Below are positions 21,551 to 30,884 of a stretch of 64,000 nt of DNA, in pieces. Source of the DNA: Solobacterium sp. GTDB taxonomy: Bacteria > Bacillota_I > Bacilli_A > Erysipelotrichales > Erysipelotrichaceae. Under the pieces are notes generated by a model. It made no database searches, was not told the DNA's origin, and saw nothing but the letters and a program-made list of their open reading frames with translations. The DNA lies in assembly GCA_024693325.1 (NCBI GenBank), contig JAILLA010000073.1, positions 40,851 through 104,850 of the forward strand. Direction: 5' to 3'. The position numbers were made by a program, and so were the translations under genes. Numbering within the stretch: position 1 is the stretch's first letter; every line of letters begins with the position of its first letter.

Positions 21551-23020
21551 ATGAAACTGACATTTAAACCGTCACCGAACTACCGCTCTTCCCAGACTAC
21601 GACCGGGATCATGTTTGATCTCACGGTTTGCCTGCTTGCGGTAACTGTGTTCTCGGTACTTTACTACGGCGTCAATTACGGCGCTTCCTACGGACTCAGA
21701 GTTGTGATCATGATGGTTTCCGCTGTCATCACATCCCTGATCGTTGACGCGATCTGGGCAAAGATCCAGAAGATCGACATCAAGGAAGGCATCCTGAGTT
21801 CCTATTCCTGGATCACTGCAATGATCCTGACACTGATCATCCAGATCGATGTCAGTCCTTATGCGCTCTGTGTTGCGACGGTCATCGCGATCGTATTCGG
21901 CAAGCTGGTATTCGGCGGCTTCGGTCAGAATATCTTCAATCCGGCTGCGTTCGGCGCCGCTGTCATCATGAGCTCATTCGCTGCGACAAAGTCAGCTGAT
22001 TTTGTAACAGCTGCTACTCCGACCACGACAGCTGCTGCGTACGGCTGGATCATGAACACGGAAACATTCGGTTCATATGTCACGCAGTACGGCGGACTCG
22101 GAAAGATGCTGCTGGGCTGGTACCCGAGCTCACTGGGTTCCACAAGCGCGGTCCTCATCGCACTGTGCGGTGTCTATCTTGTCTGGAGAAAAGACATTGA
22201 CTGGCGTCTGCCTGTCTGCTACATCGGCAGCGTATTCCTGATCACCACGATCATCGGCCTCATCAAGGGTGCCGGTCTGTGGTACGGTGTGTTCAATGTT
22301 CTCGCCGGCGGCGTCATGCTGGGCGGCGTGTTCATGGTCACCGATCCTGTAACAAATCCTGTTTCAATCCCCGGACGTATCATATTCGCGGTGGGATGCG
22401 CAGCACTCACTGTGATCATTCGTCTCAAAGCTAATTTCCCGGACGGCGTTCTGTTCTCGATCCTTCTGATGAACATGATGACTCCGGCGATCGATAAAAT
22501 GTTCGACGGCAACCAGATCAAAAACGCTGCTGATTTCCGCAATAAGACGATCATCTGCAGCGCACTGCTGGCACTTGTTTCCGTTCTGGTAGGCTCGACC
22601 GTACAGGCTAAGGAAGTCGTACCGGAACCGGCTGCTCCCGCTGCAGTCGAAGGTTCGCTCGGTTCGATCGACTTCAGCGCAAACAATGTTGAAGTTACCG
22701 AAGTTTCCAACGACGGCAAGACAGCTGTATACAGCTGCTCGGCAGACGGATTCGGTCTTATGAACAACATGGGCGCTGAGTACGGCAGAAACGAAGTGAC
22801 AGTCACAGTCGATGTCGCAAAGGGAAGCGTCGTCAGCGTAGCACTCGATAACTTCGGCGATACCGCAGGGATCGGTGATACAGCAACTTCCGATGATGCG
22901 CTTGCAGGCTATGCCGGCAAGACACTGAATGACAGTGTTGACACGGTAGCAGGCGCAACATTCACAAGCGGCTCGGTTGCCGCAATGGTACAGGCAGCTC
23001 TTGAAGCTGCGGCGAAGTAA
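21551..23020 (+). CDS. rnfD: RnfD with C-terminal fused FMN-binding domain
   Basis: RnfD-like membrane body (TAATPT; GGVFMVTDPVTNPVSIPGRIIF) followed by an FMN-binding-like domain ending DSVDTVAGATFTSGSVAAMVQAAL. Confidence 0.9.
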   Translation: MKLTFKPSPNYRSSQTTTGIMFDLTVCLLAVTVFSVLYYGVNYGASYGLRVVIMMVSAVITSLIVDAIWAKIQKIDIKEGILSSYSWITAMILTLIIQIDVSPYALCVATVIAIVFGKLVFGGFGQNIFNPAAFGAAVIMSSFAATKSADFVTAATPTTTAAAYGWIMNTETFGSYVTQYGGLGKMLLGWYPSSLGSTSAVLIALCGVYLVWRKDIDWRLPVCYIGSVFLITTIIGLIKGAGLWYGVFNVLAGGVMLGGVFMVTDPVTNPVSIPGRIIFAVGCAALTVIIRLKANFPDGVLFSILLMNMMTPAIDKMFDGNQIKNAADFRNKTIICSALLALVSVLVGSTVQAKEVVPEPAAPAAVEGSLGSIDFSANNVEVTEVSNDGKTAVYSCSADGFGLMNNMGAEYGRNEVTVTVDVAKGSVVSVALDNFGDTAGIGDTATSDDALAGYAGKTLNDSVDTVAGATFTSGSVAAMVQAALEAAAK

Positions 23021-23034
23021 GGGGGATCCGGAAT

Positions 23035-25284
23035 ATGAGTAAAGATTCCACAGCTTACAAAGCGGTATTACTTGCAATACTGTGTGCGGTGTGCGGACTG
23101 CTGCTGTCAGGCATCAACGCCCTGACTGCCCCGATCATCGCGAAAAACCAGCTGGCGACAGTTATGGCAAGTCTGGAACAGATCTATCCGGGCGGAGAAT
23201 TCACGGAAGCTGAATTCGACGATCCGAGCGGACTGATCCAAGGTGTCTACAAGTCACCCGGCAATGGTACGATCTATAAGATCCACAATGTCGGCTACAA
23301 CTCCAACGGATTCACATTCATGGTTGCCTTCAATGAAGACGGCTCAGTCGGCGGATTCCTCCCGATCGAGCACAATGAAACAGACGGCTTCGGCGCAAGA
23401 TGCTTCCAGGATGACTACACAGCTACGATCAACGGACTGACATCCTCCGATCCTGTTCCGCTGCTGTCAGGCGCTACCCTGACATCCACAGCGATCCAGC
23501 AGGGTATCGATGCCGCAAAGGCACTGTTCAATGCGGATGCGGGAATCTCCTATGATCCCAATGCTGTCGCAGAACCGTCTGCACCTGAAGCTCCGAAGAT
23601 CTCATTCAGTGATGACTTCGCCAATACAGAGCCTGAGGCAGAAGAAGTTTCCAATGACGGAACAACAGCTGTCTACTCCGTAAAGGCAGGCGGCTTCAGC
23701 TTCCTGAATGAAAAAGGAAACAAGAACGAAGCAGAGATCACACTCGATGTACCGAGCGGCACAGTCAAGTCTGTCAAGGTCACGAAGTTCTCCGATACTC
23801 CGGGTATCGGTGACAACGCAACATCTGACAGCGCCCTGAAGGCTTATGAAGGCCTGAAGGCAGGCGACAGTGTTGACGGTGTATCCGGTGCGACATTCAC
23901 TTCCAAATCCATCGCTGCCATGGTCAAAAGCGCTCTTGACAAGCTGGCAGGCGGCGGAACGTCCGCTGCAGAAAAGCCTGCAGAGGAAAAACCTGCTGAA
24001 GAAACAGCAGCTGTTGCAAAATATCCCGAGACTGAACCGGAAGTGGAAGAAGTTTCCAATGACGGAACAACAGCGGTCTACCGTGTCAAAACAGGCGGCT
24101 TCAGCTTCCTGAATGAAAACGGCGACAAGAATGAAGCAGAGATCACGATCGATGTTCCGTCCGGAACAGTCAAGTCGATCACGGTCGATACTTTCTCTGA
24201 TACAGCAGGTATCGGTGACAAGGCAACGGCAGAGGATTACCTCAAAAAGTTTATCGGTGTCAGCGATCCCGAAACAGTAGACAGTGTATCCGGCGCGACA
24301 TTCACATCCAATTCCGTTAAATCAATGATCCAGTCAGTTCTGGATAAACTGAAGGGCCTGAACGCAGGTACATCTGCGGCAGAACCTGAAGCAGCTGAAA
24401 CAACAGCTCCCGTCGAAACAGCTTCTGTATCCAAGTATGCAGAAACAAAGCCGGAAGCTGAGACAGTATCCAATGACGGTTCGACCGCTAAGTTCCGCAC
24501 AAAGTCCGGAGGCTTCAGCTTCCTGAACGAAAACGGCGACAAGAACGAAGCAGAGGTCGAAGTCGATGTTCCGACAGGAAAAGTCAAGTCAGTCAAGGTT
24601 ACAAAATTCTCCGATACTCCTGGTATCGGCGACAAGGCGACAGATGACTCATGGCTGAGCAAATTCGTCGGCGTCAGCGATCCGGATGAAGTTGACAACG
24701 TATCCGGCGCAACATTCACATCCAAATCCATCAAGGGCATGATCCAGTCAGCTCTTGATCAGGTAAAGAGTTCCGATCCGGCAGCTGCTGCACCTGCAGC
24801 ATCCGCTCCCGATCAGACAGCAGCTGTACCTGAAGAAACAAAAGCTCCTGAAGCATCTGCTGCTCCTGAAACAACAGACAAGGGTGACAGCCAGCAGACA
24901 GTATCCAGATTCAAGGAAACAGAACCGGAACTGGAAGAAGTTTCCAATGACGGCAAAACAGCTGTTTACCGCATCAAATCCGGAGGCTTCAGCTTCCTGA
25001 ACGAAAAGGGTGAAAAGAACGAAGGCGAGATCGAGATCGACGTTCCCACCCGTACCGTCAAGTCCATCAAGATCACAAAGTTCTCCGATACAGCAGGTAT
25101 CGGCGACAAGGCAACTGCCGATGATTTCCTCAGCAAGTTCGCAGGCAAAAAGGATGCAGATGATGTTGACGGCGTATCCGGCGCAACATTTACATCAAAC
25201 TCCGTCAAAGCAATGATCCAGTCTTCCATCGATAAGACAGAAGCACCGGCTGCTGCTTTGCCGAATACTGAGGCAGGAAAGTGA
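23035..25284 (+). CDS. rnfG: RnfG with four additional tandem FMN-binding domains
   Basis: Canonical RnfG N-terminus (LLSGATLTSTAIQQGID) then four EEVSNDG...GGFSFLNE...DVPSGTVKS...GIGDKAT...VSGATFTS repeats. Confidence 0.92.
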   Translation: MSKDSTAYKAVLLAILCAVCGLLLSGINALTAPIIAKNQLATVMASLEQIYPGGEFTEAEFDDPSGLIQGVYKSPGNGTIYKIHNVGYNSNGFTFMVAFNEDGSVGGFLPIEHNETDGFGARCFQDDYTATINGLTSSDPVPLLSGATLTSTAIQQGIDAAKALFNADAGISYDPNAVAEPSAPEAPKISFSDDFANTEPEAEEVSNDGTTAVYSVKAGGFSFLNEKGNKNEAEITLDVPSGTVKSVKVTKFSDTPGIGDNATSDSALKAYEGLKAGDSVDGVSGATFTSKSIAAMVKSALDKLAGGGTSAAEKPAEEKPAEETAAVAKYPETEPEVEEVSNDGTTAVYRVKTGGFSFLNENGDKNEAEITIDVPSGTVKSITVDTFSDTAGIGDKATAEDYLKKFIGVSDPETVDSVSGATFTSNSVKSMIQSVLDKLKGLNAGTSAAEPEAAETTAPVETASVSKYAETKPEAETVSNDGSTAKFRTKSGGFSFLNENGDKNEAEVEVDVPTGKVKSVKVTKFSDTPGIGDKATDDSWLSKFVGVSDPDEVDNVSGATFTSKSIKGMIQSALDQVKSSDPAAAAPAASAPDQTAAVPEETKAPEASAAPETTDKGDSQQTVSRFKETEPELEEVSNDGKTAVYRIKSGGFSFLNEKGEKNEGEIEIDVPTRTVKSIKITKFSDTAGIGDKATADDFLSKFAGKKDADDVDGVSGATFTSNSVKAMIQSSIDKTEAPAAALPNTEAGK
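23620..25240 (+). repeat. Coding tandem repeat (4 units, roughly 400-480 bp) encoding FMN-binding domains
   Basis: SGATFTS codons at about 23884, 24289, 24703 and 25177; recurrent near-identical DNA such as gtttccaatgacgg and ggcttcagcttcctgaa. Confidence 0.9.
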
Positions 25285-25294
25285 GGAGACGATC

Positions 25295-26038
25295 ATGAGT
25301 GTAAAAGAAGAGAAAAAAAGTTTCTTCTCGGAGATGCTCTTAAACAATCCGGTCTTCGGACTTTATCTGGGAATCTGCTCAACTCTGGCGATTTCCACCA
25401 GTCTGAACAACGCATTGGGTATGGGCGTTTCAGTAATCTTTGTCCTGGTGCTTTCCAATATCCTGGTATCACTGATCGCCAGGATCACACCGGATGAGAT
25501 CCATATTCCGGTTTACATCGTTATCATCGCTACGCTGGTCACTCTGGTAGGCATGCTGCTGCAGGCATATACGCCTGAACTGTATTCCACACTGGGTGCT
25601 TACGTAGACCTGATCGTCGTAAACTGCATTATCCTTGGACGTGCTGAAGCATTCGCCTGCAAGAACGGCGTAGGAGCTTCCGCTAAAGACGGTCTGATGA
25701 TGGGTCTGTCCTATACATTCAGCCTGATGGCGATCTCCCTGATCCGTCAGATCCTCGGAACAGGTATTCTGTCAATGTCCAACCCGTTTACAAATGCCGA
25801 GATCTTCGCGCTCCGTCTGATCCCCAGCGGATTCGAGATCCCCATCTTCAAGTCCCAGACAGGTGCGTTCCTGACATTCGCGATCCTCGCCGCTGCTGTA
25901 GCAGCTTATAAGAAGAGTATCGACGATAAGGCAGCGCAGGCTGAGAAAGAAGCGAAAGCGGCTGCTGCAAAGGCTAAGGCTGAAGCAGCGAAAGCAGCGA
26001 AGGCTGCAGGTGCTGCCGCAAAGGAGGCTAAAGCATGA
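25295..26038 (+). CDS. rnfE: RnfE with Ala/Lys/Glu-rich C-terminal extension
   Basis: RnfE/NqrD-like membrane protein (NPVFGLYLGICSTLAISTSLNNALGMG); tail QAEKEAKAAAAKAKAEAAKAAKAAGAAAKEAKA. Confidence 0.92.
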   Translation: MSVKEEKKSFFSEMLLNNPVFGLYLGICSTLAISTSLNNALGMGVSVIFVLVLSNILVSLIARITPDEIHIPVYIVIIATLVTLVGMLLQAYTPELYSTLGAYVDLIVVNCIILGRAEAFACKNGVGASAKDGLMMGLSYTFSLMAISLIRQILGTGILSMSNPFTNAEIFALRLIPSGFEIPIFKSQTGAFLTFAILAAAVAAYKKSIDDKAAQAEKEAKAAAAKAKAEAAKAAKAAGAAAKEAKA

Positions 26039-26616
26039 GTCTGTCCAGTATATTGACGCTGATCATCGGCGGCATTCTGATCAACAACGTCGTATTGACC
26101 AAGTTCCTCGGAATGTGCCCGTTCATGGGTGTATCAACAAAACTCAGTTCTGCCATCGGCATGGGCCTGGCTGTTACATTCGTTATCTTCGGTTCCTCCG
26201 TGCTGTCATGGCTGCTGTATTACTATGTTCTGGATCCGCTGAACATCGAATACATGGAACTGATCACATTCATCCTGCTGATCGCGGCATTTGTCCAGTT
26301 CGTTGAGATGTTCGTCAAAAAGAACTCTCCTTCACTGTATAAATCGCTTGGTATCTTCCTCCCTCTGATCACAACAAACTGCGTAGTTCTCTTTGTTGCT
26401 CAGGACAATATCACACAGGGCTACAACCTGATCGAAACGATGGTAAATTCCATCGCAGTACCGCTCGGCTTCATGCTGATGCTGGTGATCTTCGCAACGA
26501 TCCGTGAACGTCTGAATGGTGCAGATGTTCCTGAAGCGTTTAAGGGCAACCCGATCGCGTTCATCGTTGCAGCGATCATGGCTGTTGCGTTCACCGCATT
26601 TGCGGGACTGGTATAA
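26035..26616 (+). CDS. rnfA: Electron transport complex subunit RnfA
   Basis: NNVVLTKFLGMCPFMGVSTKLSSAIGMGLAVTFV; overlaps rnfE stop. Confidence 0.94.
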   Translation: MSLSSILTLIIGGILINNVVLTKFLGMCPFMGVSTKLSSAIGMGLAVTFVIFGSSVLSWLLYYYVLDPLNIEYMELITFILLIAAFVQFVEMFVKKNSPSLYKSLGIFLPLITTNCVVLFVAQDNITQGYNLIETMVNSIAVPLGFMLMLVIFATIRERLNGADVPEAFKGNPIAFIVAAIMAVAFTAFAGLV

Positions 26617-26622
26617 GATCCG

Positions 26623-26820
26623 ATGAATTTCATATATGCAATACTGATCGGTGCCGCACTTGGTGCACTGAACATCTTTCTCATGAAGAAGAACAGGGAG
26701 ACACCGGTTCCCGAAGGCTGTGAAAACCTGACACCGGACTGCTCTGCCTGCGGTATTGCGGACTGTGCATTGCGTGAACACTATTTGAATCAGAAGGGAG
26801 AAAAAGATCAAAATGCTTAA
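26623..26820 (+). CDS. Small single-TM Cys-rich protein embedded in the rnf operon
   Basis: 65 aa: MNFIYAILIGAALGALNIFLMKKNRETPVPEGCENLTPDCSACGIADCALREHY...; overlaps the next ORF. Confidence 0.75.
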   Translation: MNFIYAILIGAALGALNIFLMKKNRETPVPEGCENLTPDCSACGIADCALREHYLNQKGEKDQNA

Positions 26821-27091
26821 AGCTGTATTGATGATGCTGGTTCTCGGCGGACTGTGCGGCGGACTGCTCGGCATCGCTTCCGTAAAGTTCCATGTGGAAG
26901 AAGATCACAGAGCTGAAGAAATTCTTGCTATGCTCCCCGGATATAACTGCGGCGGCTGCGGATATCCCGGCTGTGCAGGTATGGCTGCGGCAATTGCGGA
27001 CGGTTCAGGAAATGTCATGAACTGCAAGCCCAGCAAACCGGAAGCGAAGGAAAAGATCAAACAGTATCTGGCAGAGAATCCTGCTGCATAA
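26813..27091 (+). CDS. rnfB: Short RnfB: membrane anchor plus single 4Fe-4S domain, no ferredoxin domains
   Basis: 92 aa: hydrophobic N-terminus and LPGYNCGGCGYPGCAGMAAAIADGSGNVMNCKP; stop followed by terminator. Confidence 0.85.
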   Translation: MLKAVLMMLVLGGLCGGLLGIASVKFHVEEDHRAEEILAMLPGYNCGGCGYPGCAGMAAAIADGSGNVMNCKPSKPEAKEKIKQYLAENPAA

Positions 27092-27100
27092 TACCGGAAC

Positions 27101-27136
27101 AAACTGCAGACCTCACAAAGGTTTGCAGTTTTTTTC
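27101..27136 (+). terminator. Rho-independent terminator of the rnf operon
   Basis: AAACTGCAGACC TCACAAA GGTTTGCAGTTTTTTT. Confidence 0.85.
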
Positions 27137-27203
27137 GTTTCCCGGAAGTGTTCAGACGAAATACACACAAATTCCGATGAATTTATGGTATTCTTTTGAC
27201 ACT

Positions 27204-28787
27204 ATGAGAAATTACATCAAACGATTCAGATACAGCCTGTGTGTACTGGCTGGCGCAATATTCTTCACTTCAGGGATCACCGCCAGAGCGGAACTGATCC
27301 CCAATTCTTTCGACGAAACGTCAAGATCGCATGATCTGAGAAGAAACGTTCCTGTTGCGATCAATGTCTACGCGAAAAACGGAACTGTTCCTCAGGTCGT
27401 TCATGAAGAAGGCGAGCTGAATGGCATCGCGTTTGACGTGCTGCGTGTAGACCCGTCTGAGGATACGTTCATCCAGGTGGATTACAGTCCGTCCGCGCAG
27501 CTGCTTTACACATTGTATGACCATGATCTTGTCAACAGCGGGTATACGCGGATCGGCGGCATCAACGCAAGCTTCTTTTCCGGCGGCGGATGTCCTGCCG
27601 GGGCAGTCAGGATAGATGACCAATGGCAGTACTATGGTGATATGGAACTGTCTCCTTCTTATGGAAACGGGTATGCGACAGCGTATTTCAACAATACGGA
27701 TATGGAGATCAAGTATCACGGCTGGTCCGGAAGCGCATGGATCCCGTATGATGACGGGATCTGGAACGGCGAGCAGACCGGTGTGCATGCCTACGGGATC
27801 AGTTCAAAGTTCGCGCTGTCAGGTTCCTATACATATTTTGTCAACGGTATTCAGACAGACCTGACAACAGGAGGGACCGGCCGCTATCAGACGACCAGGG
27901 CTGTCAGCCTGCTGGCACAGCGCGCTGACAAGCAGTATCTGCTGCTGAATTTCTATGGACGTATTTCCGACTGGGATATTATTGAATATCTACGCTCAGA
28001 GGGTGTAACGGACGCGATCAAATTTGATGGCGGCGGTTCTACCCAGATGGTGTATGAAGATACACTGGTGAACCTTCCTTATGTGAATTCCGGATACAGT
28101 GAAAAGGTCAACGACAAACCGCTGTTCGGATGGGGAGCTGTTTCCATGGGTTATCCCAAGATGGAAGAACCTGTTTATGAACGGGTGACGCTTGATGTGA
28201 AGTCAAGTGACACGGTACTCTTTGAGGAATCAGTCCCGGTCGGCGCGACGCTTACGATCATGGATGAAACAGGAAACATCTATCTGGACCATGTGAAATT
28301 CCTGCGTGAAATGCATGTTTCGCTGACGCCGACGTCTTCCGTTGCAAAATCAGGCTCACTTGATCACGACACGCTCTTTTACCAGGACCAGGAATTCGGC
28401 ACAGCAAAGACGGTACTGCGAACAGGATCGGAAACAGATGTCGTGCTGGTCGTGGTAGGTGACTATGAAATACCCGAACTTGATCTGTTTACTGCATCAG
28501 CAGTATCCGGTGAGGATACCGTCTGGACATATACGGGACAGACTCCGGTAGAACTGACGATATGTGATGAAACAGGAACACCGGTCAGTTCCGGGACTGT
28601 CGACTACGATACAACAGTTGAACTGACGCATCCCGAAGTGGAAGGCATGGAATTTACCGGCTGGCAGGTCGGAGGCGATCTGCTCAATATCAGGATCGAA
28701 CCTGTATATGAGAAGGCAGAGGAACCGGGCGTCATGGACAGGATCAGCGGATTCATTGGTAATCTGCTGCCTGATAACGAAGAATAA
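27204..28787 (+). CDS. Exported phosphodiester glycosidase family (NAGPA-like) protein
   Basis: Signal peptide; INASFFSGGGCPAGAVRIDD; YLRSEGVTDAIKFDGGGSTQMVY. Confidence 0.85.
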   Translation: MRNYIKRFRYSLCVLAGAIFFTSGITARAELIPNSFDETSRSHDLRRNVPVAINVYAKNGTVPQVVHEEGELNGIAFDVLRVDPSEDTFIQVDYSPSAQLLYTLYDHDLVNSGYTRIGGINASFFSGGGCPAGAVRIDDQWQYYGDMELSPSYGNGYATAYFNNTDMEIKYHGWSGSAWIPYDDGIWNGEQTGVHAYGISSKFALSGSYTYFVNGIQTDLTTGGTGRYQTTRAVSLLAQRADKQYLLLNFYGRISDWDIIEYLRSEGVTDAIKFDGGGSTQMVYEDTLVNLPYVNSGYSEKVNDKPLFGWGAVSMGYPKMEEPVYERVTLDVKSSDTVLFEESVPVGATLTIMDETGNIYLDHVKFLREMHVSLTPTSSVAKSGSLDHDTLFYQDQEFGTAKTVLRTGSETDVVLVVVGDYEIPELDLFTASAVSGEDTVWTYTGQTPVELTICDETGTPVSSGTVDYDTTVELTHPEVEGMEFTGWQVGGDLLNIRIEPVYEKAEEPGVMDRISGFIGNLLPDNEE

Positions 28788-28798
28788 ACGGAGGCAAT

Positions 28799-29638
28799 AT
28801 GAGCAAGATCGTATTTCTGGATGTCGACGGGACACTGATCGACTACGAAGCAAAAACACCGGCAAGCGCCAAGAAGGCGATCGCCGCAGCCAGGGCAAAC
28901 GGACATAAGGTATACATCTGTACAGGATGTTCCAAAGCTGAGATCGAGCAGAGAGACCTGCCCGAGCTGGACGGCATGATCGGCGGAAACGGCGCATACG
29001 TAGAGGACAACGGTACCGTTGTCATGCACCAGGGACTTTCCGAAGAGGATGTCAGGCACATCGTTGACTGGTGCAATGAACGCCATCTCGGATTCTATCT
29101 CGAAGCCAACTCAGGAATGTACTGCAATGACTACATGCTGGAGCAGGGGCCTGAGACAATGGTGAAGTACGCATCGGGAAAGGGCGCTGACCTGAGTGCC
29201 GCAAAACAGTCTGCCAGCAGGTTCATCAACAGCTTCATCCATCTGCAGGGAGAAGATCTTTACCGCAGTGATGTGAATAAGATCAGCTTCATCCTGAGCA
29301 CCTATCAGGATCATCTCGATTCCAAAGAGGAATTCCCGCACCTGGTCGCTAATACATGGGGCGGCAAAGGCGAGCTTGCGCTGTTCGGCGATCTTGGCCC
29401 GACAGGCATCACCAAGAAACATGCGATCGAAGTTCTTCTTGATTACCTGCATGCGGATCAGAAGGATACGATCTCATTCGGAGACGCAAAGATCGATCTT
29501 TCCATGTTTGAACTCTGTGCGTTCAATGTCGCGATGGGCAACGGCGGTCCGGAGATCAAAGCGGCCGCTGACTATATCACGACAGATGTGAATGATGACG
29601 GTCTTTATCATGCGTTCAGCTATCTTGGGCTGATCTGA
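28799..29638 (+). CDS. HAD-superfamily hydrolase (Cof-type)
   Basis: FLDVDGTLIDYEAKTPASAKKAI; SFGDAKIDLSMFELCAFNVAMGNG. Confidence 0.9.
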   Translation: MSKIVFLDVDGTLIDYEAKTPASAKKAIAAARANGHKVYICTGCSKAEIEQRDLPELDGMIGGNGAYVEDNGTVVMHQGLSEEDVRHIVDWCNERHLGFYLEANSGMYCNDYMLEQGPETMVKYASGKGADLSAAKQSASRFINSFIHLQGEDLYRSDVNKISFILSTYQDHLDSKEEFPHLVANTWGGKGELALFGDLGPTGITKKHAIEVLLDYLHADQKDTISFGDAKIDLSMFELCAFNVAMGNGGPEIKAAADYITTDVNDDGLYHAFSYLGLI

Positions 29639-29699
29639 GCCGTTACCTTACAAAACTGCTGTCAGATAAAAATCTGTTGACAAAGAATTGAAAAGAAAT

Positions 29700-29972
29700 A
29701 AACTTGTTTTATAAGCTGAGAAGAGAAGAGTACCCTGACGGAAACCATTCCAGAGAGTCCCGGAAGCTGAAAAGGGACAGGCGGAGATCAGGCGAACATG
29801 GTCTTGGAGCTGCAGGTCCGACATGTAGGATCTGCCGGGAGTGCCCGTTACAGCAATAGAGTATTTCTGAGCTGTTCAGCGTACTTGAAGAGGAGATGAT
29901 CGTGAGGTCATTTTGAACTAAGGTGGTAACGCGTATGACTACGCCCTTATGATAAGGGGCGTAGTTTTTGTT
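29700..29972 (+). promoter_or_regulatory. T-box riboswitch (likely methionine-specific) upstream of metQNI
   Basis: T-box core TGAACTAAGGTGGTAACGCG (29914-29933) followed by terminator ACGCCCTTATGATAAGGGGCGTAGTTTTTG; AACATGG specifier candidate with ATG at 29798-29800. Confidence 0.9.
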
Positions 29973-30026
29973 AAACCGGCCGACAGGATTACCTTTTCAA
30001 GGAAAGAAAACTAGGAGGGAAATCGC

Positions 30027-30884
30027 ATGAAAAAAGCAATCAGAACATTAACCGCAGCATTCCTTGCAGCAGCACTTGCAGGATGCGCAGGCGGATCATC
30101 AGCTTCAGGTACACCTGCTGAAGACAAAACCATCACAGTCGGTGCTACACCGGTACCGCACGCAGAAATTCTGAATGATATTCTGAAGGATGTCCTGGCA
30201 AAAGACGGCTGGACACTGGAAGTGACTGTCTTCAATGACTATGTACAGCCCAACACGGCTGTTGAAGAAGGCGAACTGGATGCCAATTATTTCCAGACAC
30301 TCGGATACATGAACGGTGAGAATCAGGACAGGGGACTTCATCTTGTTGCTGTAGCAGGCGTTCATATTGAACCGATGGGACTCTATTCCGAAAAGATCAC
30401 AAGCCTGTCCGACCTGGCAGACGGTGCTGAGATCGCTGTTCCGAATGATAAGGACAACGAATCACGCGCGCTTTCCCTGCTTGTCGCAAAGGGACTGCTG
30501 AATGACCCGGGTACGGAAGTACTGACGGAAACAGACTTCAACGGCAACGCTGATACGAACCCGCATGATTATAAGATCACTCCGATCGAAGCGGCATCAC
30601 TCCCCAGAACACTGGCTGATGTTGACGGAGCAGTCATCAACGGCAACTATGCGCTGGAAGCAGATCTGCCGGCAACGCACCCCGCACTGTTCATCGAGGA
30701 ATTCGACGCTGATACGACAGTACGCCGTACAAACTGGATCGTTGTCAAGGAAGGCAATGAGAACTCCGAAAAGATCCAGGCACTGTGCAAGGCGATCCAG
30801 TCTGAAAAAGTACAGAAGTTTATCGACGAAACATACAAGGGTGCAGTGATCACTTCCTTCCTTGGAGCTGACGCTGCCAAGTAA
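30027..30884 (+). CDS. metQ: Methionine ABC transporter substrate-binding lipoprotein (MetQ/NlpA)
   Basis: Lipobox ALAGC; TVGATPVPHAEILNDI; NYFQTLGYM. Confidence 0.92.
   Translation: MKKAIRTLTAAFLAAALAGCAGGSSASGTPAEDKTITVGATPVPHAEILNDILKDVLAKDGWTLEVTVFNDYVQPNTAVEEGELDANYFQTLGYMNGENQDRGLHLVAVAGVHIEPMGLYSEKITSLSDLADGAEIAVPNDKDNESRALSLLVAKGLLNDPGTEVLTETDFNGNADTNPHDYKITPIEAASLPRTLADVDGAVINGNYALEADLPATHPALFIEEFDADTTVRRTNWIVVKEGNENSEKIQALCKAIQSEKVQKFIDETYKGAVITSFLGADAAK

Noticed and set aside
23620-25240. Possible CRISPR or mobile repeat array
   Set aside because: Repeats are over 400 bp, in frame and encode FMN-binding domains; no short direct repeats with unique spacers.
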